Assembly (NCBI GenBank): GCA_044232905.1
Contig: JBIIKZ010000019.1
Location: 1-32,129, forward strand
DNA length: 32,129 nt
From: CANHVK01 sp044232905
GTDB lineage: Bacteria > Bacteroidota > Bacteroidia > Flavobacteriales_D > Crocinitomicaceae
Reading direction: 5' to 3'
Numbering within the stretch: the stretch's first letter is position 1; each line of letters begins with the position of its first letter. Shown here piece by piece: positions 1-8,347 of the stretch. The position numbers were made by a program, and so were the translations under genes. The notes below the pieces were generated by a model that worked only from the letters and a program-made list of their open reading frames with translations, had not been told where the DNA came from and did not search any database.

Positions 1-24
1 ACTCTTAATTAATACATTATTAAA

Positions 25-1527
25 TTAATCTTCAGAGCCTGATTGTTTTAAAAGTTCTAGTTCTTGCTCTCTTTCCCAATCATTTAATTTACTATTTTTT
101 CTTGAATATAGAAAATAAACAATAACTCCAATAGATGTCCAAATTAAAAAAGCAATCCATGTTTCTTTTCTAACAAAGCACATCAAAAAAACATTGAAAC
201 CTACTCCCAAAACAGCAACCACTGGTAAAAAAGGAACTTTAAATGGACGCTCTAAATGTGGTTGTTTAACTCTTAAAACCCAAACTGCCAATGCTATCAT
301 AGCGAACGCTAAAAGTGTGCCCATTGAACACATTTCAGAAACCTTGTCTATTGGAGTTAAAGAAGCGACAATTGAAATAATCAAGCCTACTAAAACTGTG
401 CTTTTAAACGGTGTTTTAAATTTTGCATGTATTTCACAAAACATAGCTGGTAATAATCCATCTTTTGCCATTCCTAAAAAAACTCTAGTTTGACCAAGCA
501 TCATTACCATCATAACTGAAATTAATCCTGCAACAGCAGCAATAGTTATAAGTATCGTTGCCCATGGCATATTCACTCCCTCAAAAGCGGAAGCTACAGG
601 AGCTTTTACATCTAATTGATCATACCTTACCATACCTGTTAACACCAATGAAACTAAAATATAAAGTACTGTACATATTATAAGTGACATTATAATTGCA
701 AAAGGAACATCTTTCTTAGGATTTATAGCTTCTCCCGCCTGAGTAGAAACAGCATCAAAACCTATATAAGCAAAGAAAACAATAGAAGCCGCAGTCATAA
801 CACCACTCCATCCAAAATGAGAAGTTCCATCTGGATCAATAATTTGTTTAGGAATAAATGGGTGATAATTATTTGTATCAATAAAGAAAAAACCTACAAA
901 AATCACAAAAAGAACAACCGCAATTTTAAGTATAACAATAATATTATTTGTCTTCGCAGCTTCTTTTATCCCTCTGACTAAAATAGATGTAACAACCCAA
1001 GTAATTAAAAATGCAGGTAAATTAAAACATAAACTTGGAGCTGTATCTCCAATAGCTGCATATTTTGTAGCTGCTGTAATTGGATCATTCATTAACCAAA
1101 GAGGTGGATCTATTCCACATTGATGTAATAATTTTTCAAAATATCCACTCCATGCTACCGCAACAGTAGTAGCTCCCATCATATATTCTAAAATTAAATT
1201 CCACCCTATAATCCAAGCAAATATTTCCCCCATTGTCCCATATGAATAAGCATAAGCAGAACCTTCTACAGGTAATACTGAAGAAAATTCAGCATAACAT
1301 AGTGCTGCAAACAAACACCCCATTCCTGCTATAACAAAAGCTAATGCTAATGCTGGACCAGCATTATTATGAGCAGCAACACCTGTTAAGGTAAAAATTC
1401 CTCCACCAATAATCGCTCCAATCCCTAATGAAGTTAATCCCCATCGTCCTAAAACTCTGTTAAGATTACTTTTTTTCATTTCAGCTTCAAAAAGACTGAT
1501 TGGTTTTTTTCTCCAAATTTTAGACAT
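25..1527 (-). CDS. APC-family amino acid permease (cationic amino acid transporter-like)
   Basis: A 500-residue polytopic inner-membrane protein that should import amino acids by coupling to an ion gradient. The N-terminal GIGAIIGGGIFTLTG stretch (about residues 35-49) is the unwound first-helix substrate-binding motif of the APC superfamily. About 12 hydrophobic segments follow, with a short charged C-terminal tail. The length and the TM1 motif resemble the bacterial CAT/YfnA-type group (TC 2.A.3.3). The exact substrate cannot be read from sequence. The gene starts three bases after the stop of the upstream RmlD-like gene, so the two are probably co-transcribed. A functional link between them is not obvious. 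The family call is firm; the substrate is open. Confidence 0.9.
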   Translation of the reverse strand: MSKIWRKKPISLFEAEMKKSNLNRVLGRWGLTSLGIGAIIGGGIFTLTGVAAHNNAGPALALAFVIAGMGCLFAALCYAEFSSVLPVEGSAYAYSYGTMGEIFAWIIGWNLILEYMMGATTVAVAWSGYFEKLLHQCGIDPPLWLMNDPITAATKYAAIGDTAPSLCFNLPAFLITWVVTSILVRGIKEAAKTNNIIVILKIAVVLFVIFVGFFFIDTNNYHPFIPKQIIDPDGTSHFGWSGVMTAASIVFFAYIGFDAVSTQAGEAINPKKDVPFAIIMSLIICTVLYILVSLVLTGMVRYDQLDVKAPVASAFEGVNMPWATILITIAAVAGLISVMMVMMLGQTRVFLGMAKDGLLPAMFCEIHAKFKTPFKSTVLVGLIISIVASLTPIDKVSEMCSMGTLLAFAMIALAVWVLRVKQPHLERPFKVPFLPVVAVLGVGFNVFLMCFVRKETWIAFLIWTSIGVIVYFLYSRKNSKLNDWEREQELELLKQSGSED

Positions 1528-1530
1528 AAT

Positions 1531-2424
1531 TTAAATTTCAGTTAATAAAATTTCAACCGTTTCCTCGATGGTTTTAGGATTATAACCCAATTCAGATCTT
1601 GATTTACTGAGATCGAACCCAGTCCTAGGTGGCCTTTTTGCCGGTTGATTTAGGGTTGATGATGAAATGATTTCTACATTTTCTATTGATTTACCAAGAT
1701 GTTTGGCAATTCTGAAAACGATTTCATTGACAGCCATCAATTCAGGTCCGCATAAATGGAAAATTCCTGTTTTATCTCTACGACAAATTTCGAGACAACC
1801 CCAAGCAAGATCATCTGCCCAAGTAGGCATTCGGAATTGGTCATCGATAATTTTCATTGGATCTCCTTTTGTCAAAGCGTCTATGGACCAAAGTACAATA
1901 TTTGTTCGTGATAAATTATTTGCTGTTCCGTAAACAATTATAGTACGGGCAATCGACCAATTTTTATTTTCACTATTTATCAAAACCTGCTCAGCATCTA
2001 CTTTTGATTGTCCATAGATACTTACTGCGGATGGTTCGTCTGTTTCTTTATAGTTTCCTTTCAATCCATCAAAGATAAAATCTGTGGAGAGTAATTGAAA
2101 ATGTGCATTTATTTTTTGTGCTTCGTTCCACAACTTTTGTGTAGCCAAGACATTTACTTCTTGACATTCTTCCGGATTCAATTCACAATAATCTACATTT
2201 GTTAAAGCAGCAGTGTGAATGATATGTGTAGGTTTATAATTTGTGAAAATTTCTGCTATTTTAGGTTGATTCGTAATATCCATCTCGAGATATCTTTCGG
2301 ATGGACATTCTTGATTTCGATTAGCTCCATTCGAAGTCGCTAAAAATTCCACACCACGTTTTAAGCAAATTTTGACAATTTTTTGTCCAAGTAGTCCATT
2401 TGAACCAGTAATAAGGATTCGCAT
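1531..2424 (-). CDS. RmlD-like sugar-nucleotide reductase (extended SDR)
   Basis: A 297-residue NAD(P)-binding protein of the dTDP-4-dehydrorhamnose reductase family. The Rossmann signature GSNGLLG lies at residues 7-13. The RmlD hallmark STDFIFDG begins at residue 113, and the catalytic pair Tyr137/Lys141 sits in YGQSK. The length is normal for RmlD. The usual rmlA/B/C partners are absent nearby, so dTDP-rhamnose synthesis is not demonstrated. A general nucleotide-sugar reductase/epimerase, or the RmlD-like fold of the MAT2B type, is equally possible. It is first in a two-gene unit with the permease (three-base gap). Upstream is a 7-8 bp tandem repeat tract rather than a recognisable promoter. 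Confidence 0.85.
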   Translation of the reverse strand: MRILITGSNGLLGQKIVKICLKRGVEFLATSNGANRNQECPSERYLEMDITNQPKIAEIFTNYKPTHIIHTAALTNVDYCELNPEECQEVNVLATQKLWNEAQKINAHFQLLSTDFIFDGLKGNYKETDEPSAVSIYGQSKVDAEQVLINSENKNWSIARTIIVYGTANNLSRTNIVLWSIDALTKGDPMKIIDDQFRMPTWADDLAWGCLEICRRDKTGIFHLCGPELMAVNEIVFRIAKHLGKSIENVEIISSSTLNQPAKRPPRTGFDLSKSRSELGYNPKTIEETVEILLTEI

Positions 2425-2472
2425 TGTAAGTAAATCGTTTTTTATTTAGAGGTTAAATATAGAGAATAAATT

Positions 2473-2540
2473 GCAGATTAGAAGATTACCGATTGGTAAA
2501 TTGAAGATTTGAAGATTAGCAAATTGCGGATTGGCAGATT
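2473..2540. repeat. Degenerate 7-8 bp tandem repeat (nine units ending in GATT/AATT)
   Basis: Nine consecutive units of 7 or 8 bases, each ending in GATT or AATT (for example GCAGATT, AGAAGATT, ACCGATT, GGTAAATT, GAAGATT). They fill the gap between the channel gene and the RmlD-like gene and run into the channel stop codon at 2539-2541. Arrays with the same period occur at three other gene junctions in this window. Confidence 0.75.
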
Positions 2541-3585
2541 ACTTTAAACCAAGTAGATCGTTTAAGTGTTTGATTTGCGAAGGGGTTCCAAGAACAAAAA
2601 GTTTAGAATGTGGAACTATTTCTTCTTCACCGGTAGGATTGATGATATAATTACCTGCCGCGGTTTTATATCCAATAATTGTTACGGATGTAATTGTACG
2701 AATTTTCAATACTTTTAAATCTTTAAGCTTTTTAAATTGAAATTCAACTGGTAATTCATTAAAAGCTATTGACTCAATATTAACTCCTTCATTTCCTTGG
2801 GAACGAATGGAATCTAGAAATTCCACTACATCTGGATTAGCTACTAAAGAAGCCATGTGTGTTCCTCCGATTGAATCAGGCATAATTACATTATCGGCAC
2901 CCGCTAATTTTAGTTTTGCAACAGATGTTGCATGGGTGGCACGTGAAATTATTTTTAACGATTGATTTAATTCGCGCGCGGACAGAACCACGTATAAGTT
3001 GTCTGCATCTTTCGGTAAGCAGGAAATTACAGCTGTTGCTTTATCTAATTTAGCACTCGCAAGAACTTCATCATCTGTAGAATCACCTTTTATAAAAACA
3101 TAATTTTCCAACAGATGACTTTTTTCAAATTCTTCTGCATTGATATCTATAATTATTAACCGTGTTTTTTTACTGTTCAAATCTTCCGCAACTTGCTTTC
3201 CTACGCGACCAAAACCGCAAATGACTACATGATTTTCCATGGTATTTAAGAGTTTGTTTGTTCTATATTGTTTGAGATTAATCTTATAATCTCCCCCCAT
3301 AATGTATTTTGTGATGGAAGAAATCGCTAATGCAAAGGTACCAAAACTAATAATTATAAGAAAAATAGTAAATAATTTTCCTAATGGTGACAGCTGATGT
3401 GTTTCTTCAAATCCAACTGTAGCCGTGGTTATTACAGTCATGTAAAATGCATCTAAAAAAGACCATTTTTCAATGAGCATAAAACCGATTGTTCCAATCG
3501 TAACTATAGCGATGATAATACCCAAAAAGATATAAACCCTTTTAAATAGTTTCAGATTCGCTACTATGTTTTTCAAAGTTCCCAA
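2539..3585 (-). CDS. Two-TM potassium channel with TrkA-N/TrkA-C (RCK) domains
   Basis: A 348-residue membrane protein with the layout of MthK/Kch-like channels. TM1 is about residues 16-37, a pore loop with filter TVGFE is at 56-60, and TM2 is about 69-93. A cytosolic RCK/TrkA-N domain opens with the NAD-binding motif GFGRVG at 124-129 and Asp147 at the end of the second strand. A TrkA-C-like segment follows from about 265. The filter departs from canonical TVGYGD, having Phe and Glu in place of Tyr-Gly and Glu for the final Asp. The start overlaps the end of the PspC gene by 13 bases. It is last in a three-gene overlapping set with DUF2851 and PspC. Probable role: ligand-gated K+ flux; ion selectivity is inferred. 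Confidence 0.9.
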   Translation of the reverse strand: MGTLKNIVANLKLFKRVYIFLGIIIAIVTIGTIGFMLIEKWSFLDAFYMTVITTATVGFEETHQLSPLGKLFTIFLIIISFGTFALAISSITKYIMGGDYKINLKQYRTNKLLNTMENHVVICGFGRVGKQVAEDLNSKKTRLIIIDINAEEFEKSHLLENYVFIKGDSTDDEVLASAKLDKATAVISCLPKDADNLYVVLSARELNQSLKIISRATHATSVAKLKLAGADNVIMPDSIGGTHMASLVANPDVVEFLDSIRSQGNEGVNIESIAFNELPVEFQFKKLKDLKVLKIRTITSVTIIGYKTAAGNYIINPTGEEEIVPHSKLFVLGTPSQIKHLNDLLGLK

Positions 3586-3809
3586 ACAGATGGTCTTTTT
3601 AATCTTTTAAACCCAAAAAAATGTTTATGCTCTAATATCCAAGCCATTGCAAAATAGATTAACAATGGTGAACCTAGCGTAATAAAAGAAGCATAAATAA
3701 ATCCTACACGTACTTTGGATGAACTTATTCCTGATTTGCGCGCAATCCAAGAACATACCCCATATGAACGCATTTCAAAAAAGAAAGCTATTTTTTGTAT
3801 CCATTTCAT
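3573..3809 (-). CDS. PspC-domain small membrane protein
   Basis: A 78-residue protein matching the PspC fold: a short amphipathic N-terminus, a conserved SGISSSKVRVGFIYASF core (about residues 27-43), then a hydrophobic transmembrane segment and a basic tail. PspC proteins act in envelope-stress signalling in enterobacteria, but many stand-alone Bacteroidota members have no assigned job. The start overlaps the DUF2851 stop as ATGA, and the stop lies inside the K+ channel start region. Translation of the three genes is therefore probably coupled. No pspA or pspB is present here. Confidence 0.85.
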   Translation of the reverse strand: MKWIQKIAFFFEMRSYGVCSWIARKSGISSSKVRVGFIYASFITLGSPLLIYFAMAWILEHKHFFGFKRLKRPSVWEL

Positions 3810-5068
3810 TGTTTCAATACTTGATGTCCAATTTTACAAGACAAACATTTTTTCTTCGCACAAAATTCGTTTTTTAATTCCAATAAACCTTGTGAATCTT
3901 TTGCTGAATTTACGGATAATCCTACTTCTTTCCAATTTTTGATAATGCTATTCTCTTCCCTAGGGATGTTTTCTAACAACTCCAACGCTTTTTCAGTCAA
4001 AGTCTCTTGGTTCTGATATATCCCCCAAAAATAAAGAATTGGAGCAAGCACATTTATTAAAATTAAAGATTTGCTATTCTTGGATAAATTTAGATTATGT
4101 CTTTTTGTTTCCTTTTTAAAATGATAATGTGTCTCCCAAAACACATCTATACTAAAATTTTCATGTTCAAACCAATGCAACCATTCTTCTAATGGCATCT
4201 TTAAAAAATCAAAAAACTTTTGCTGCGAACAGATGGAAGAGAATTGTGCTATTCGAAACGTTGGAAATCCTGCCGTGCGCATTCCGAAAAATTTCCATGA
4301 GGCAGCATTCATTTGATTCAAGTTGTATTTAGTTCGATAAAACAGGCCGGTTTCTTTTAATTTTATAATATAATTTTCTTCCGAATGCTCCGGAAGCAGA
4401 TTGGCAACATCTAACAATATTGCTTCCACCGCTGTTATGGATTCTTTAAAAAAAGTATTAATTGGAATTTTCTGAACAAGTTCTAGCATTGGAATTCTAT
4501 TGACATTGGTCCCAATAATTGCAGCTAATTGTTCAGAAATAAGTTGATTCAAATCGAAATTTACTACTTTAAATCTTTCAAATAACGCTTGACTTTTACG
4601 TTCTAACCTTTGAAAAATTGCAATTTCCATTTGACTTTGAATATGTAGTTGATCTATCGTTTTAAAGGTGTCGAAACATGGTATCCATTTCTTATTGTTC
4701 AACATTTTAGAAACCTTATCAATTTGTACTTTAGAAATATATTTTTTCAGCGCTAATGTTGGTAGCTCCTCCTGGTTTATATATACTGCTTTATCAAAAT
4801 TATATACAACATGTAAAACAACATTTTCATATGCTGGATCTTGCTGGTGTTTATGCAAATACCAATCTGATGCGTTTATATGCATTTCAATATTTCCAAT
4901 CCACGTGATACCATCGATGGTAATTTTACCGTTAGAAAAGTCTGGTCCGCTGTCATGGTTATGGATTCCAAAAGCAGTTATGGTAATTGGTCGACCATCA
5001 GTAAGTGTTAAATTTTGGTGTGGAATGTTTTTGGTTTTCCAAAGGTAATGTAGGTATTCTTCTTTCAT
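3806..5068 (-). CDS. DUF2851 family protein
   Basis: A 420-residue soluble protein recognised as DUF2851 from its N-terminal region. This begins MKEEYLHYLWKTK and contains the conserved segments HNHDSGPDFSNGKI (about residues 36-49) and WIGNIEMHINASDWYLHKH (about 56-74). The C-terminus carries a Cys-rich patch, CAKKKCLSCKIGH, that could bind a metal. No biochemical function is known to me for this family, which is largely confined to Bacteroidota. No signal peptide or membrane helix is evident. It is first in the overlapping DUF2851-PspC-K+ channel unit. Upstream is a 487-base gene-free interval with repeats and no clear TAnnTTTG box close to the start. Confidence 0.88.
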   Translation of the reverse strand: MKEEYLHYLWKTKNIPHQNLTLTDGRPITITAFGIHNHDSGPDFSNGKITIDGITWIGNIEMHINASDWYLHKHQQDPAYENVVLHVVYNFDKAVYINQEELPTLALKKYISKVQIDKVSKMLNNKKWIPCFDTFKTIDQLHIQSQMEIAIFQRLERKSQALFERFKVVNFDLNQLISEQLAAIIGTNVNRIPMLELVQKIPINTFFKESITAVEAILLDVANLLPEHSEENYIIKLKETGLFYRTKYNLNQMNAASWKFFGMRTAGFPTFRIAQFSSICSQQKFFDFLKMPLEEWLHWFEHENFSIDVFWETHYHFKKETKRHNLNLSKNSKSLILINVLAPILYFWGIYQNQETLTEKALELLENIPREENSIIKNWKEVGLSVNSAKDSQGLLELKNEFCAKKKCLSCKIGHQVLKQ

Positions 5069-5204
5069 AGAGTTTTGATTTTCAATGCATTTAAAATTTT
5101 ACTCTATTTAAGTTAATGAAAATTGTTGTTAATGCACTAATTTTTGAATGTGAAAATGTAACGATTTTTGTGGGGATTTCGCGGTGCGAAATAGAGGGGA
5201 TTCT

Positions 5205-5254
5205 CTTACTTTTTTTTGGTCACACTTCGACAGGCTCAGTGTAAAAAAAGTAAG
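5205..5254. repeat. REP-like nested hairpin with CTTCGACAGGCTCAG core
   Basis: The outer arms CTTACTTTTTTT (5205-5216) and AAAAAAAGTAAG (5243-5254) are exact complements. Inner arms ACACT (5222-5226) and AGTGT (5238-5242) continue the stem around the core TTCGACAGGCT. The core resembles a short palindromic sequence dispersed in many Bacteroidota genomes. A related copy lies at 8289-8312. Confidence 0.75.
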
Positions 5255-5393
5255 CAAAAAGGCCTTCGTCACTGGAAAAGCATCGGTTTTTATTTCGAAA
5301 CGTTCGCTACAAAAACAAAACTCCTCTTTCGTCGTCAAACAGTTGTTTTTGTTACGCTACCTTATTCGATAAAAACACGATTTACTTTTCCTA

Positions 5394-5414
5394 AGCGACT
5401 GAATTTCAGTCGCT
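5394..5414. repeat. 21-base inverted repeat AGCGACTGAA-T-TTCAGTCGCT
   Basis: Two exact 10-base complementary arms with a single central base. Neither strand has a T-tract after it, so it does not look like a normal intrinsic terminator. It could be a repeat remnant or a protein-binding site. Confidence 0.6.
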
Positions 5415-5430
5415 AATTAGGTGGTTCGAT

Positions 5431-5474
5431 TGTAGTTTCAACCGTATATGGTGGAGGGTAGAGTATTTCGCTTT
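5431..5474. repeat. Degenerate dispersed repeat, copy 1
   Basis: Starts TGTAGTTTCAACCGTAT and ends at TTTCGCTTT. It resembles 11636-11679, which starts TGTAGTTCCAACTGTAT and ends CTTCGCTTTA at about the same distance. Both copies lie in intergenic DNA, just downstream of minus-strand genes. Confidence 0.5.
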
Positions 5475-5555
5475 GCAAAATGGAGGATTAGTCCATAAAA
5501 ATTGAGCTTTATTGCATTGATGATTGCAATAATTGAGTCGCAATACATTGCGGCT

Positions 5556-7682
5556 TTACCGCTCGATTTCGATGCTGAAATCTTGGGTAAGGATGAAGCG
5601 TGCATCGATGGATTTTTCGGTGCCAGGCATTTCAAGTCCTTTTATTTTAGCAGTTTTACCGGTAGTAATAAGGTCAACCACTTGTTTATCTGTGAGTTTT
5701 TTATTGAGTAATCCAAAAGGGATTTTAAATCCGCAGGTAGCGAAGTTAGCACAGCCATAAGCGGTTTTACCTTTTCGTAAATTTACTTGTTTGCATTTTG
5801 GGCACACTAATTCTTCGGGATTTTCGGTTTTCTTTTCTTTTTTCTCGCGTGGTTTGGATACTTTTTCTTTAATAATCTCTACTGGTTTTTCTGGAGCGAT
5901 CGCAATGACACGTTTGGTATTGAATATCACTTCTTCCGTCAATTCGGAAACCATTTGAACTAATTCTTGTTTGAAGGTGTCTAATTCATATTCTCCTTTT
6001 TCGATAAGACGAATTTTACGTTCCCAATTTCCTGTAAGTTCCGGACTTTTCAATAACTCGTTTTGAATTGTGTCGATCAGATCCACGCCTGTTTGTGTTG
6101 GGACAATATTTTTCTTTTTACGTTCAATGTATTTTCTACGAAATAAGGTCTCTATAATGTTTGCTCGCGTAGATGGTCGACCGATACCATTGTCTTTCAA
6201 CAACTCACGCATTTCTTCGTCGTCTACTTGTTTTCCTGCAGTTTCCATGGCACGTAACAACGTCGCTTCGGTATAATATTTAGGTGGGGATGTTTTACCT
6301 TGGTGTACTTTTGGTTCGTGCGGTCCAAATTCTCCTTCTTCGAAATGCGGCATTACGGTTTCCTCCTCCCCTTTTTTATCGGATTCACTTTGCTTGTCAT
6401 TGTTATACACCTCTCTCCATCCTGGTTCGATGATTTGTTTTCCAGTAGCTTTGAATTCCACCTGTCCCACTTTACCAAGTACCGTTGTATTCGATACTTT
6501 ACATTCTGGGTAAAAAACAGCAATAAAACGTTTAGCGATTAGATCATAAATTTGTTTTTCATTCAATGGTAATCCTTGCGGGAATTCACCTGTGGGAATA
6601 ATTGCGTGGTGATCTGTCACTTTTTTATCGTCAAAAACTACTTTCGACTTTGGAATTGGTTTTTGCAATAAGGGAGCAATTAATCGTTCATAGGGTTTCA
6701 TCGCTTGGAGAATTCCTGGAATTTTAGGATGAATGTCTTCCGAAAGGTAGGTTGTATCTACACGCGGATAAGTGACTAATTTCTTTTCGTATAGATTTTG
6801 TATTCCACGTAGTGTATCTTCCGCGGTAAACGCATATTTACGGTTAGCTTCCACTTGTAGCGCCGTCAAATCAAACAATCTTGGGTTTCCTTCTTTTCCT
6901 TCTTTTTGTTCGAAGGAGGTAATTTCAAAATTATGTTGTTTTAAATATTCTAATCCTTTTTCGGCTTTTTCTTTAGATCGAATTCGGTCTATTGTTGCCG
7001 TAAATTCTGTTTCACGATAGGTTGTTTTTAATTCCCAGTATTCATCTGTTATAAATGCTTCTATTTCCTTATGCCGTTGCACAATCATCGAAAGAGTAGG
7101 AGTTTGTACACGGCCTATGGAAAACGTTGCTTTACCACGACCAAATTTTACGGTAAATAAACGCGTAGCATTCATTCCTAACATCCAATCGCCAATCGCG
7201 CGTGCACTTCCTGCTTTATATAGATTATCGTATTTGGTAGAATCTACTAATTTTGAAAAACCTTCTTTGATTGCTTCTTCTGTTAAGGAAGAAATCCACA
7301 AACGTTTGATCGGTACATTGCATTTTGCTTTCAACAATACCCAACGTTGAATCAGCTCTCCTTCTTGCCCTGCATCCCCACAGTTTATAACCTCTGAGCA
7401 GTTTTGAACCAAACGTTCAATGGTATTAAATTGTTTTTTGGAGGATTGTTGGTCGATCAGTTTAATTCCAAAGCTAGCAGGAACCATTGGTAAATCTTCC
7501 AAGCGCCAGAACTTCCATTTTTCGGTATAGTCTTGAGGTTCTTTTAGGGTACATAAATGTCCGAAGGTCCAAGTCACTTGGTATCCATTTCCTTCCATAT
7601 AACCGTCTTTTGCCTGCGTAGCACCAATTATTTTGGCAATATCACGTGCAACACTTGGTTTCTCTGCTATACAAACAATCAT
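5556..7682 (-). CDS. topB: DNA topoisomerase III (type IA)
   Basis: A 708-residue type IA topoisomerase that passes single DNA strands to relax or decatenate DNA. The Toprim domain opens MIVCIAEKPSVARDIA and carries the acidic motif GDAGQEGELI (Asp103, Glu107, Glu109). The active-site tyrosine is Tyr305 in TYPRVDTTYL. The SIGRVQTPTL motif (about 188-197) is typical. After about residue 605 a Lys/Glu-rich linker leads to a zinc-ribbon-like tail (CPKC near 617, with further Cys pairs after it) and a C-terminal topoisomerase repeat ending in KGLEMPGTEKSIDARF. The Toprim motif and length point to TopB rather than TopA. Next to folA and thyA, though with 79 bases between, so co-transcription is uncertain. 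Confidence 0.95.
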   Translation of the reverse strand: MIVCIAEKPSVARDIAKIIGATQAKDGYMEGNGYQVTWTFGHLCTLKEPQDYTEKWKFWRLEDLPMVPASFGIKLIDQQSSKKQFNTIERLVQNCSEVINCGDAGQEGELIQRWVLLKAKCNVPIKRLWISSLTEEAIKEGFSKLVDSTKYDNLYKAGSARAIGDWMLGMNATRLFTVKFGRGKATFSIGRVQTPTLSMIVQRHKEIEAFITDEYWELKTTYRETEFTATIDRIRSKEKAEKGLEYLKQHNFEITSFEQKEGKEGNPRLFDLTALQVEANRKYAFTAEDTLRGIQNLYEKKLVTYPRVDTTYLSEDIHPKIPGILQAMKPYERLIAPLLQKPIPKSKVVFDDKKVTDHHAIIPTGEFPQGLPLNEKQIYDLIAKRFIAVFYPECKVSNTTVLGKVGQVEFKATGKQIIEPGWREVYNNDKQSESDKKGEEETVMPHFEEGEFGPHEPKVHQGKTSPPKYYTEATLLRAMETAGKQVDDEEMRELLKDNGIGRPSTRANIIETLFRRKYIERKKKNIVPTQTGVDLIDTIQNELLKSPELTGNWERKIRLIEKGEYELDTFKQELVQMVSELTEEVIFNTKRVIAIAPEKPVEIIKEKVSKPREKKEKKTENPEELVCPKCKQVNLRKGKTAYGCANFATCGFKIPFGLLNKKLTDKQVVDLITTGKTAKIKGLEMPGTEKSIDARFILTQDFSIEIER

Positions 7683-7761
7683 AGGAAATTATTGGGGGAG
7701 CGAAGATACGGAAAATGTAAAGGAAGATAAAGTGATGTTGATAAGTCGTGAGAAAATGAAT

Positions 7762-8265
7762 CTACCTCCAATAACGATAAACAGTAAACCCGTGCGGATT
7801 TTTTTCATCTGCTTCGTAGCGTAATACTTCTTCTTTATTCCAAGTTAATTCATCAAATTTAGGAAAGTAGGTATCTGGTTCAAATGCGTGATCGATATAG
7901 GTAATCAACATTTCGTTTAAACCTTCATGTTCTAATGCTTCACGGTAGATTTGTCCGCCACCGATTACAAATAATTTACGTTCAGTTTCTATTTTGAAAT
8001 GTTCTACACATTCATTCAGAGATGTAAACACTTTACAAGTCCCCGCGTCAAAATTAGCGTTACGACTAAGCACTACGTTTTCTCTGTATGGAAGTGGTCG
8101 GTATTTCTCTGGAATTGAATCGTAATTCTTTCGTCCCATTACAACAATTTGTTCTTTGGTAGTTGCTGTAAAAAAACGCATTTCAGCAGGCAAATGCCAC
8201 ATAAGGTCGTTGTCCTTGCCGATTCCTCGGTTGCTATCCATGGCTACGATTAGGGAGAAATTCAT
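7762..8265 (-). CDS. folA: Dihydrofolate reductase
   Basis: A 167-residue enzyme that reduces dihydrofolate to tetrahydrofolate with NADPH. The N-terminal signature GIGKDNDLMWHLPAEMRFF (residues 14-32) contains Glu28, at the place of the catalytic acid (Asp27 in E. coli). VVMGRKNYDSIP (41-52) and the nucleotide-binding VIGGGQIY complete the family pattern. Length is normal. It lies just downstream of thyA on the same strand, a classic pairing because ThyA produces the dihydrofolate that FolA recycles. An 82-base repeat-rich gap separates the two. Confidence 0.96.
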   Translation of the reverse strand: MNFSLIVAMDSNRGIGKDNDLMWHLPAEMRFFTATTKEQIVVMGRKNYDSIPEKYRPLPYRENVVLSRNANFDAGTCKVFTSLNECVEHFKIETERKLFVIGGGQIYREALEHEGLNEMLITYIDHAFEPDTYFPKFDELTWNKEEVLRYEADEKNPHGFTVYRYWR

Positions 8266-8274
8266 TTGCGTGAA

Positions 8275-8344
8275 GAGTTTTGAGTGACGGTCCTTCGAGA
8301 GCCTCAGGAACCTTTAGAGTTAGGAGTTTTGAGTGACGAGTGAC
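8275..8344. repeat. Composite intergenic repeat: GAGTTTTGAGTGACG pair flanking a palindrome
   Basis: The 15-mer GAGTTTTGAGTGACG occurs at 8275-8289 and again at 8324-8338; the second is followed by another GAGTGAC unit (8338-8344). Between them lies the imperfect palindrome GGTCCTTCGAGAGCCTCAGGAACC split as 8289-8294 and 8306-8312 arms, a relative of the hairpin core at 5205-5254. The whole tract fills the folA-thyA gap. Confidence 0.75.
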
Positions 8345-8347
8345 GGA

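Larger units (their letters stand above)
5069..5555. other. Gene-free interval with palindromic repeats
   Basis: 487 bases between topB and the DUF2851 gene. It holds TTTCGC-ggt-GCGAAA (5177-5191), a nested hairpin at 5205-5254, a 21-base palindrome at 5394-5414, a degenerate repeat at 5431-5474 and CGCAAT-ac-ATTGCG at 5539-5552. Short open frames cross it, but they read through the palindromes and have no credible start or family. I see no convincing gene or T-tract terminator here. Confidence 0.65.

Noticed and set aside
194..493. 99-codon plus-strand frame opposite the permease, and similar long opposite-strand frames over topB, RND pump, mtn and etf genes
   Set aside because: They are mirror frames of strongly supported genes, lacking family matches or start signals.
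5129..5416. Short open frames of 60-70 codons on both strands in the topB-DUF2851 gap
   Set aside because: They run through the nested hairpin and other palindromes, overlap each other on opposite strands and show no domain. They are better explained as repeat sequence.
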